This document shows, piece by piece, positions 1 to 6,392 of a stretch of DNA of 8,214 nt. This DNA comes from Emcibacter sp. (GTDB lineage Bacteria > Pseudomonadota > Alphaproteobacteria > Sphingomonadales > Emcibacteraceae), in NCBI GenBank assembly GCA_023142175.1, contig JAGLJX010000242.1:1-8214 (forward strand). The letters run 5' to 3'. Position 1 is the first letter of the stretch. Each line of letters begins with the position of its first letter. Position numbers and translations under genes: made by a program. The notes under the pieces are model-generated. The model saw only the letters and a program-made list of their open reading frames with translations, did no database searches and was not told the DNA's origin.

Positions 1-18
1 TATGTTCCGTGCGGTCAT
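1..18 (-). CDS. Start of an unidentified gene downstream of the TonB-dependent receptor (5' fragment only)
   Basis: An ATG on the minus strand at 18-16 opens a frame that reads MTARNI and then leaves the window. It lies 13 bp after the receptor stop codon. The gap contains a good ribosome binding site: GAGGA, with six to seven A-rich bases before the ATG. The short gap and the clear site suggest a second cistron translated from the receptor mRNA. Genes in this position after TonB-dependent receptors often encode inner-membrane or periplasmic helpers of uptake, but six residues cannot identify a family. Existence of the gene is moderately supported; its function is unknown. Confidence 0.5.
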
Positions 19-31
19 TTTTTTCCTCGCC

Positions 32-2104
32 CTAAAATTTCATTCCCACGCCCATATAGAGTGACCGTGGTTTACCGGGAAAATACCGCTCGTCTGTGAA
101 AGTCGTCCAGTCGGCACGTTCGGCATATCTCACGTTTGTAAGGTTGGTCACCCTCAGGAAAAATTCGGTTCTATTTGTGATCTGTATTCTACTGCGCAGG
201 TTCAGATAATCATGGCCTTCATATTTACGCAGGTTTTCCGGATCAAGAAAATAGGCTCCCATATGTACCCATTCCAGTTCCGCTTTAATGGAATCGGTTG
301 GTTGCCATGCAAGCTGCAGACTTCCAAAATTTCGCGGCGCGGTATCAACATCATTGCCATTTAAATTTACACCACCACTGATGAGATCAAACTTGTAACG
401 GTGACGGGCAAAGCTCGCATTGCCCCTAACGCTAATCTTTTCGGTTATATCCATCTTTACCATCACATCGGCCCCAATATGATCAGATTTTCCGTTATCT
501 ACATTAAAAAATGACGAGTCCCGAAAGATGTAATCATCCTTTTTCATGGCATAAAAGGAGATATTATACGTGATGACATCCTGTTTTCCCCTAAAGCCAA
601 AATCTATGCTTTTCAGGCTGACTTTATCCAGATCAGCGACCTGCTGTGCCCGTTGTAGCCGATATAGTTCTGTTGCTTGCGGGGCGCGGAAGCTGTGACT
701 TAAATTCAGGTAGAAATCATGATTGCCATGAAATTTATACAATAGTCCAATCTTAGGTGAAAAGGCGGTGAAGTCATCTTTACGGCTTTCCGGACGACTG
801 TAACGACAGCCGCCAAAGCCACAGGCCACTCCATTTTCTTCTGTCCGCCCGCTAATCATATTATTGGTATAGTCATACTGCATATATTCAAGCCTAAGGC
901 CGCCCAAAATATGTAATTTCGGGCCTATCGCCCAGTCACCCTGCAGAAAAGCCGCGACCATGACGCTATCCACATCATAATCATATTGCTTGCCAGACGG
1001 AATTGTTGTCCGCAGGAACAATGATCCCTGTGTTGGGTTTTCCTGTGTTTGTTTCAGGGAACCACGGGTATATTCAAAGTCAGCACCGGCAATTATCTCA
1101 AGATTGCTGCCCTCGTTAAAATAAAATCCGTTCTGGACACCAAAACTTGTCTGGCTGTTTTCTTCCAATGGTTGTCCGGGCAGGAAATGCATCAGGAATT
1201 CCATATCAAGCACACGCACGTAAGGCGTGAATTGCCAGCGCACACCCTCTGCTATTTCTCTTGAAAAACGTGACCAGTAACGCAGAGACTTTGCCTTACG
1301 GAAGGCTTCCGGATTGGGGTTGCTTTTTGAGATTTTCTCGTCTTTAAACGCATCAAGCCCCGTAATAAAACCTGCCGTTTCCTGATCCAGATTGGTCAGA
1401 GAAAGGTTAGATGAAATCGTCCACACATCACCCGCATAGTCATGGCGCAGATTTATCTTCTGCTGATCAAAGCCCGACTGATCCCGATAGCCACCATCAT
1501 GGGTGACGGACGCCATAGCCCTGAAACCATGGCTTTTACCCGCTACACCTTGTGAGAAATTAAAGCGGATGAAGTCATAGGCACCCCCCTCTATAGTAAG
1601 ACTACCATCATTCACATTGGCGGGTGGTGTGATGACATTGACCATACCATGCAATGCGTTGGAGCCATAAAGCGCCGACCCCGGCCCACGGGTAATTTCG
1701 ATACGTTCCGCCTGTTCGGTGAACGCCTCAAAAAGCTCATTAACATTACAGAACCCCGCAGAACGCAGTGCGATGCCATCCTGAGCCATCAGAAAAGCCC
1801 CGCAGGCTCCGGAACCGGTAAATATGGGAGAACGGATAGAGGCCAGATATTCCTGCCCGTTATTGCGGGAGAAATTCACCCCCGGCACCCGAACCGCAAG
1901 CTCGCTAAAGTGAGTTGATTTAACGAAAGAAAGTTCCTCGCCCCCCAACAACGCCAGATTACCGCCTTGGTCTGATAATAACTTTTTACTCCGGCTAGCA
2001 GTCGAGACAACGTCTTCGAGTTCAGCCTCCCCCGCACAAAGATCCCCTCCGGCAAGAGACGTTATTATCAGTAGACTTGCATAATATCCTATGCGTTTAT
2101 TCAC
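32..2104 (-). CDS. TonB-dependent outer-membrane receptor, substrate unknown
   Basis: A 690-residue outer-membrane active transporter, powered by TonB-ExbB-ExbD, that would import a scarce ligand into the periplasm. Residues 1-24 look like a signal peptide: basic MNKR, a hydrophobic stretch, and likely cleavage near LCA/GEAE. A TonB-box-like segment follows (EDVVSTASR, 30-38). The plug spans about 45-160, with the conserved RIEITRGPGSALYGSNALHG stretch at 134-153 and VNVITP just after. The rest is a beta-barrel with typical motifs: SFRAPQATELYR (471-482), YEGHDYLNLR (628-637), a late ERYFPGKPRS stretch, and a terminal Phe. Length is normal for the BtuB/FepA-like group. Two cysteine pairs stand out: C101/C119 in the plug and C428/C433 in a probable surface loop. 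The start is GTG; AGGA eight bases upstream supports it, and no ATG gives a better signal peptide. The ligand (siderophore, cobalamin, metal, glycan) cannot be read from sequence. The divergent glycoside hydrolase makes a carbohydrate possible but does not prove it. Confidence 0.93.
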   Translation of the reverse strand: MNKRIGYYASLLIITSLAGGDLCAGEAELEDVVSTASRSKKLLSDQGGNLALLGGEELSFVKSTHFSELAVRVPGVNFSRNNGQEYLASIRSPIFTGSGACGAFLMAQDGIALRSAGFCNVNELFEAFTEQAERIEITRGPGSALYGSNALHGMVNVITPPANVNDGSLTIEGGAYDFIRFNFSQGVAGKSHGFRAMASVTHDGGYRDQSGFDQQKINLRHDYAGDVWTISSNLSLTNLDQETAGFITGLDAFKDEKISKSNPNPEAFRKAKSLRYWSRFSREIAEGVRWQFTPYVRVLDMEFLMHFLPGQPLEENSQTSFGVQNGFYFNEGSNLEIIAGADFEYTRGSLKQTQENPTQGSLFLRTTIPSGKQYDYDVDSVMVAAFLQGDWAIGPKLHILGGLRLEYMQYDYTNNMISGRTEENGVACGFGGCRYSRPESRKDDFTAFSPKIGLLYKFHGNHDFYLNLSHSFRAPQATELYRLQRAQQVADLDKVSLKSIDFGFRGKQDVITYNISFYAMKKDDYIFRDSSFFNVDNGKSDHIGADVMVKMDITEKISVRGNASFARHRYKFDLISGGVNLNGNDVDTAPRNFGSLQLAWQPTDSIKAELEWVHMGAYFLDPENLRKYEGHDYLNLRSRIQITNRTEFFLRVTNLTNVRYAERADWTTFTDERYFPGKPRSLYMGVGMKF

Positions 2105-2142
2105 ATTCCTGATCCTGAGTAAACTGATGTCAATATTCGCCA

Positions 2143-2172
2143 GTTATAGCCATCATTACCCAGCAGAGCCAA
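2143..2172 (-). promoter_or_regulatory. Possible sigma-70-type promoter for the receptor gene
   Basis: On the minus strand, TTGGCT (plus 2167-2172) and TATAAC (plus 2143-2148) are separated by 18 bp. Each matches four or five of six consensus positions. Transcription would start near 2136, giving a leader of about 32 nt that includes the AGGA site before the GTG start. This is a match by eye in a short divergent spacer, so chance is a real alternative. No FNR, Fur or LacI-type palindrome was recognised in the spacer at 2105-2253. Confidence 0.3.
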
Positions 2173-2253
2173 AGAAATAACAAAGTTAATGACCTTAATA
2201 TGTTTTTCTGAGACAATGGGTTCAATTATTATTGATACGGGATTCTTCCGAAA

Positions 2254-4830
2254 ATGAAAAAAAATGGATTACGAGTTACACTGAGTTTAATTTTATTAAC
2301 GGTTTTTTTGCCTTTTAATTTATGGGCTCAATGTGAAATCAGCGTTGATGAAAAATCAGGATTATTTACAATCCGTTCTCAATCTCTTGATTTAGTATCA
2401 ACCAGTTTTGCCTTTTGGGGCAAAAAATGGAAATGGGCCGGTACTAAAACCAATATAAAAATCAATGGGTCAAATAACTATAATTTAGAGACAAAGGTTC
2501 CCTTGCTTGACCTAGCCATGAAAGCAGAGATCACTGCCAAAGCTGAAAACCAGATGAGCTGGCAATATGAATTAAACTCAACCACCCATAAAAATGGTGT
2601 CATTGGTGGTGGTATAACTTTTAAAATCAATGATAAGTCTTTTGATCATACCGCAGACGTTAAATTGCTCGCCAACAAAAAGGGCTGGGTACTGAATAAC
2701 CACACAGAATGTGGGCCGATAAAGGTTCAATTCGATAAGCCCGTGAAACATATTTATTTTGAACGGGGAAACCGTCATGAAATTCGCGCATGGTTCTATA
2801 CTAATAATATTAAACCAGAAACTAATTATATCCGTATGACAGTTACTCTGCCTGCTCATGGTAAGATAGCCCCAACCTTATCAGAGAAGCTTGGGCAGGG
2901 ACCCGACAAAAACTGGCATAAGGACATTATTCACTGGGCCTACTCTCCTGTTGATTTAAGTTTTTTAAACAAACCCGAAATACCCGCTGGCAAACATGGA
3001 TTTATGAAGACCAAGGGTGAAAATCTCATTTTCGAAGATGGTACAAAAGCAAAATTCTGGGGGATAAATATTACTGCTTATACACTATTTAAAACCAGCC
3101 CCAGTGAAATAAAAAGACATGCTAGGCGTTTATCTAAGCTGGGCTTTAATCTTGTGCGGATACATCACCATGATTCAAAATGGGTCTCCCCCAATATCTT
3201 TGGGAATAAGGCGAAGGACACCTTAACATTAGACAGAAATTCTCTGAAAATACTCGATCTTTGGATAAAAACACTCAAAGAAGAAGGAATATATATCTGG
3301 CTGGATTTACAGGTTGGCCGCGCATTTACAGAACATGATGATATTCAGAATTTTGCTGAAATTGCAAAAGGCAAACCTAGTACGCCTGCATGGGGATTTA
3401 ATTATATCAATCCCGATATTCAACAACGCATGATGGAATTTAATGAGGCCTATCTTAATCACATCAATGCCTATACCTCTCTGGCTTATAAAGATGATCC
3501 CGCGATCATATCCGTCCTCCTGACCAATGAAAATGACCTGACCCATCATTTTGGCAATGCCCTTCTTCCAAATAATAACGTACCAAACAGCAATAAAGTC
3601 TATATGGCAAAATCCGCTATGTTTGCACTGGAACATAATTTACCCGTAAATAAAACATGGCGTTCATGGGAGCATGGGCCATCAAAAATATTCCTCAATA
3701 ATCTGGAACATCAATTTAATCAAAAAATGATCCGACATTTACGTGATCTCGAATTAAAAATTCCGATCGCAACGACGAACAGCTGGGGAGCAATGCCATT
3801 ATCTGGCCTACCTGCGCTAACCGATGGAAACATCATCGATACGCATAGTTATGGTCGGCCAGATATTTTCAAATCAAACCCACGATACAAAAATACTTTC
3901 CTCGACTGGATCGGCGCGGCACAAGTGAACGGTAAACCGTTAGCATCCACAGAATGGAATATTTCCCCGTTTCCAGCTTTTGACAGATACGCCGCCCCTC
4001 TATTTATGGCAGGTACGGCAAGGCTACAGGGTTGGGATGCTCTTATGCAATATGGCTATAGTCAGGCACCACTCAACTCTGCGGGAAACCCTAGCAATTG
4101 GCATGCTTTCAATGACCCCGCGTCCTTAGCCCTTATGCCCGCTGCGGCACTCATCTATCGCCAAGGACATGTGGCAGAGGCCCAAAAGACTTATGCCCTG
4201 AGCCTGAGCAAAAAAGACTTTTTCTATAATCATTTATCACCGCAAAATTCGGCAACCATCCGCACCTTACTTGAACAAAGCAAGCTTGTTATCAACCTGC
4301 CTAAAACCAAAGAACTTAAATGGCTTAACCCAGACAAGCTTTCGCTAGGAACCATAAATGTAACGGATCATGACCGTGATTTCATTCCCAAAGGGCAGAA
4401 TTTTGTTCAATCTGATACAGGTGAATTAACAAGAAACTGGAACGAGGGTATCTATACAATTGATACGGAAAAATCACAGATCGTTACAGGCTGGATCGGG
4501 GGGAAGGAAATTAAACTTCAAAATATTGACGTGGCAATGGAAAATAAAAATGCGGCGGTTGCCGTACAAAGTCTGGATGGCAAATCAATCAGCAATTCCA
4601 AAGAAATACTTATTTCATTAGCGGCACAGTCGGTCACATCAAAAGGTAAACTTCCCTTTTTGTCGGAGCCAATGAAGGGCGTTCTGAAAATATCAGCACA
4701 ACAGGGTCTTTCCCTATATGGATTAAATTCATATGGTAAAGAGAGTAAGATTGAAACCTTCTACCAATCTGGTCAGTATTTGATCAAATTGGCAGAAGTG
4801 AATGATGCTTACTGGATGGTCCTGAAATAA
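2254..4830 (+). CDS. Secreted glycoside hydrolase, GH-A clan / cellulase-like TIM barrel, substrate unknown
   Basis: An 858-residue exported protein. Residues 1-25 form a signal peptide (MKKN, hydrophobic core, likely cleavage at LWA/QC). Residues 26-240 look beta-rich and match no domain I can name. The catalytic barrel runs from about 245 to 640: KFWGINITAY (267-276) on the first strand, GFNLVRIHHHDS (297-308) on a later one, TNEND at 424-428, DTHSYGRPD at 529-537, STEWN at 565-569, and LQGWDALMQY (591-600). By analogy with GH5 and other clan GH-A retaining enzymes, E426 (after N425) should be the acid/base and E567 the nucleophile. The C-terminal part, about 690-858, is beta-rich and carries DTGELTRNWNEGIYTIDT, a segment type that follows the barrel in similar large cellulase-like proteins. 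Substrate specificity is not evident; 'cellulase' names the fold only. The ribosome binding site is weak (GGGA about 11 bases upstream), but the start is set by the signal peptide. The gene is divergent from the TonB-dependent receptor, which fits a joint scavenging role. Much of it is AT-richer than its neighbours. Confidence 0.85.
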   Translation: MKKNGLRVTLSLILLTVFLPFNLWAQCEISVDEKSGLFTIRSQSLDLVSTSFAFWGKKWKWAGTKTNIKINGSNNYNLETKVPLLDLAMKAEITAKAENQMSWQYELNSTTHKNGVIGGGITFKINDKSFDHTADVKLLANKKGWVLNNHTECGPIKVQFDKPVKHIYFERGNRHEIRAWFYTNNIKPETNYIRMTVTLPAHGKIAPTLSEKLGQGPDKNWHKDIIHWAYSPVDLSFLNKPEIPAGKHGFMKTKGENLIFEDGTKAKFWGINITAYTLFKTSPSEIKRHARRLSKLGFNLVRIHHHDSKWVSPNIFGNKAKDTLTLDRNSLKILDLWIKTLKEEGIYIWLDLQVGRAFTEHDDIQNFAEIAKGKPSTPAWGFNYINPDIQQRMMEFNEAYLNHINAYTSLAYKDDPAIISVLLTNENDLTHHFGNALLPNNNVPNSNKVYMAKSAMFALEHNLPVNKTWRSWEHGPSKIFLNNLEHQFNQKMIRHLRDLELKIPIATTNSWGAMPLSGLPALTDGNIIDTHSYGRPDIFKSNPRYKNTFLDWIGAAQVNGKPLASTEWNISPFPAFDRYAAPLFMAGTARLQGWDALMQYGYSQAPLNSAGNPSNWHAFNDPASLALMPAAALIYRQGHVAEAQKTYALSLSKKDFFYNHLSPQNSATIRTLLEQSKLVINLPKTKELKWLNPDKLSLGTINVTDHDRDFIPKGQNFVQSDTGELTRNWNEGIYTIDTEKSQIVTGWIGGKEIKLQNIDVAMENKNAAVAVQSLDGKSISNSKEILISLAAQSVTSKGKLPFLSEPMKGVLKISAQQGLSLYGLNSYGKESKIETFYQSGQYLIKLAEVNDAYWMVLK

Positions 4831-4837
4831 TACAACT

Positions 4838-6121
4838 TCAATCTGTTGCATCCCCCTGCAATTTAACCGCCACCCGATCAACCTCGGCCCATACGCGGAG
4901 CAGGTTATCACCCCAGATCTTGGCGAGGTCTTCTTCTGAATACCCCCGCGAGACGAGTTCCTTGGTGACATTCAGACTTTCAGACGCATCCATCCATCCG
5001 GTAATCTGTCCGCCACCGTCAAAATCAGAACTAATGCCCACATGGTCAATGCCGATGAGCTTTACCGCATAATCAATATGATCAACGAATTTGCTCAGCG
5101 TGGCCAGAGGGTATTCCACATCAATGACAGCCGTTCCCTGCTTCCATTCGGACGAATTTTCAATATTTTCATAATCATCTTCAGCCCATCCATGAATCTC
5201 AACAATCTTGGCAGTAAGAACATCAAAGGCATCTGTACGTGCCTGATCTTCCTTAACAAAACTTGTGTAAGCGACCAACTGCATAACGCCGCCTGCATCC
5301 GCCAGAATTTTCATCTGCTCATCGGTCAGGTTGCGGGGATGGTCCGCTAAGGCCCGAACACTGGAATGGGATGCTATGATCGGGGCTTTGGACATTTTCA
5401 CCGTCTGCTTCATGCAATCCACAGACACATGGGAAACATCAACCATCATGCCAACCCGGTTCATCTCCCCAATGACCTGCTTGCCAAAATCACTGACCCC
5501 ACCATGTTCTGAAACCTCATCGCCAAATTTTTCCTTGGGCGCAGCACTATCACAAATGTCGTTATGGCCATTATGAGCCAAAGTCATATAACGCGCGCCA
5601 CGGTTATAATAATTTTCCACCAATGAAATATCTTTGCCGATGACATATCCATTTTCAATGGCAATGATCGCGACCTTGCGGCCTTCTTTATAGATACGCC
5701 TCACATCATCCGGGCTGTATGCCATGCCAATCTGATCCGAATATAGCTCATCAGTCATTCTATGGATGGCGTCAAATTTCCGGATAGCCAGTTTTTTGGC
5801 GGCAGCGTAATTTTCCTCTGTCCGTTGGGTCTGTCCTACATAAACTACAAAAAATACCGCGTCCAGCCCGCCTGCTTTCATCTTTGGCAGATCCACTTTC
5901 ATTTTTGACAGCTGCCCCGGATCATATTTCGGTGATAAGGTATAATCGGGAGATATATCAACATGACTATCTATAGTCAGAATGTTTTCATGTATTGATT
6001 CTATGGACTTTGCTTCAATTTTACTGTTTTTATTCTGATTTTCTCCGCAAGCAACAAGACTAATTATTCCCACTGATAAGATGCTAAATTTACAGATTTT
6101 ATTAATTGTTAAGTTAATCAT
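4838..6121 (-). CDS. Membrane dipeptidase lipoprotein, peptidase family M19
   Basis: A 427-residue zinc metallopeptidase of the renal-dipeptidase family, which hydrolyses dipeptides, in some members ones with a D-residue or a dehydropeptide bond. Residues 1-24 are a lipoprotein signal peptide ending in a lipobox (LVAC), with C25 as the lipidated residue, so the enzyme should be membrane-anchored and face the periplasm. The family's metal-site pattern is complete: H53 and D55 in DSHVD, bridging E156 in IENG, H231 in DVSHVS, H252 in ASHSS, R263 in HPRN, and D366 in SSDFDG. The enzyme is therefore expected to be active. The start ATG is preceded by AGGGA (plus 6131-6135) nine bases away. The gene converges on the hydrolase gene with a 7-bp gap and diverges from ccoN. 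No functional link to either is evident. It could serve peptide nutrition or turnover of cell-wall peptides; sequence does not decide. Confidence 0.93.
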   Translation of the reverse strand: MINLTINKICKFSILSVGIISLVACGENQNKNSKIEAKSIESIHENILTIDSHVDISPDYTLSPKYDPGQLSKMKVDLPKMKAGGLDAVFFVVYVGQTQRTEENYAAAKKLAIRKFDAIHRMTDELYSDQIGMAYSPDDVRRIYKEGRKVAIIAIENGYVIGKDISLVENYYNRGARYMTLAHNGHNDICDSAAPKEKFGDEVSEHGGVSDFGKQVIGEMNRVGMMVDVSHVSVDCMKQTVKMSKAPIIASHSSVRALADHPRNLTDEQMKILADAGGVMQLVAYTSFVKEDQARTDAFDVLTAKIVEIHGWAEDDYENIENSSEWKQGTAVIDVEYPLATLSKFVDHIDYAVKLIGIDHVGISSDFDGGGQITGWMDASESLNVTKELVSRGYSEEDLAKIWGDNLLRVWAEVDRVAVKLQGDATD

Positions 6122-6220
6122 GTTTTATTATCCCTATTAAATAAATACCTTAGATCATTTCAAGAATAGCTCACCATATATTTTTTGCACCTTATTTTTT
6201 TAAGGACACGACTGCAACGC

Positions 6221-6238
6221 AAATTTTACGTAAAATTT
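6221..6238. repeat. 18-bp perfect AT-rich palindrome
   Basis: AAATTTTACGTAAAATTT equals its own reverse complement, with its centre between 6229 and 6230. It lies about 100 bp upstream of the dipeptidase start and about 39 bp upstream of the centre of the FNR-type box. A two-fold symmetric site of this size suits a dimeric regulator, but no known operator was recognised. There is no spacer loop and no following T-run in either direction that would make it a convincing terminator. It could serve either divergent gene. Confidence 0.6.
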
Positions 6239-6262
6239 ATGTGATTTTATGTAATTTTATGT
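6223..6262 (+). repeat. Four helically phased copies of a 9-bp AT-rich unit (ATTTTAyGT-like)
   Basis: Units start at 6223 (ATTTTACGT), 6234 (AATTTATGT), 6244 (ATTTTATGT) and 6254 (ATTTTATGT). The spacing is 11, 10 and 10 bp, so all copies face the same side of the helix. The last two are identical, and the final T is also the first base of the FNR-type box. The first copies overlap the 18-bp palindrome. Phased A/T tracts can bend DNA or form an UP-like element; equally this could be a repeated half-site for a regulator. The repeat is seen directly; any role is inference. Confidence 0.6.
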
Positions 6263-6275
6263 TGACCTGTATCAA
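6262..6275 (+). promoter_or_regulatory. FNR/FixK-type binding site upstream of ccoN
   Basis: TTGACCTGTATCAA fits the FNR/FixK/Anr consensus TTGAY-N4-RTCAA in all ten defined positions. It is centred at 6268.5, about 124 bp upstream of the ccoN start. Control of cbb3 oxidase operons by FNR or FixK under low oxygen is established in many proteobacteria, so the position is what one expects. If transcription starts near 6310, the site sits at -41.5, the class II activation geometry. Whether FNR or a FixK-type protein binds cannot be told from the site. Confidence 0.85.
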
Positions 6276-6276
6276 T

Positions 6277-6289
6277 GTATCAAGGATAC
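6277..6289. repeat. 13-bp inverted repeat just downstream of the FNR-type box
   Basis: GTATC-AAG-GATAC is a perfect inverted repeat with 5-bp arms. Its left part, GTATCAA, also repeats the GTATCAA at 6269-6275 inside the FNR-type box, one base upstream. It lies between the box and the presumed -10 element, where a bound protein would interfere with RNA polymerase. It may be chance in a low-complexity spacer. Confidence 0.35.
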
Positions 6290-6293
6290 GAAT

Positions 6294-6310
6294 AGAATAA
6301 TAACTATGCT
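6294..6310 (+). promoter_or_regulatory. Probable -10 region of the ccoN promoter
   Basis: Three overlapping -10-like hexamers occur here: TAGAAT (6294-6299), TAATAA (6298-6303) and TATGCT (6305-6310). TAATAA would give a start near 6310 and place the FNR-type box at about -41.5. There is no good -35 hexamer at the usual spacing, as expected when an activator site replaces it. The exact -10 cannot be chosen from sequence. The leader would be roughly 80 nt. Confidence 0.5.
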
Positions 6311-6319
6311 TAATATATC

Positions 6320-6330
6320 AAAAAAAAAAA
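6320..6330 (+). repeat. A11 homopolymer in the ccoN leader
   Basis: Eleven consecutive A residues lie between the likely -10 region and the ccoN start. Tracts of this length are prone to slippage during replication and to length errors in sequencing. An effect on expression is possible but not shown. Confidence 0.6.
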
Positions 6331-6392
6331 TTAGCAGCATTATGCGTACGCTTAATAAAAATGTTTAACATTTAAAATTCAGGTTAAAAATA

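Noticed and set aside
1049..1918. Open frames of 71 and 89 codons on the plus strand within the receptor gene
   Set aside because: They lie antisense to a well-supported receptor gene, have no recognisable domain, and no good ribosome binding site was seen.
2105..2253. Search for FNR, Fur or LacI-type operators between the receptor and hydrolase genes
   Set aside because: TTGACA-like and TTGAT-like fragments occur, but none has the paired half-sites or spacing of these operators. A TATTAT at 2227-2232 could be a -10 for the hydrolase, but no acceptable -35 goes with it.
5042..5576. Open frames of 102 and 81 codons on the plus strand inside the dipeptidase gene
   Set aside because: They are antisense to a complete M19 gene whose metal ligands are intact, and the translated sequences look like shadow frames.
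6221..6238. The 18-bp palindrome as an intrinsic terminator
   Set aside because: It has no loop, the stem is almost all A-T, and no gene ends nearby; both flanking genes start from this spacer.
6305..6357. Imperfect 11-bp direct repeat TAyGCTTAATA at 6305 and 6347, 42 bp apart, plus an 8-bp palindrome GCGTACGC at 6344-6351
   Set aside because: Short and AT-rich; expected by chance at this level in a low-complexity spacer, and it matches no known site.
6306..6368. A 20-codon leader reading frame (MLNISKKK...) ending 24 bp before ccoN, with the A11 tract in frame
   Set aside because: There is no ribosome binding site before its ATG, the likely transcription start (about 6310) falls at or after that ATG, and the composition is that of the surrounding AT-rich spacer.
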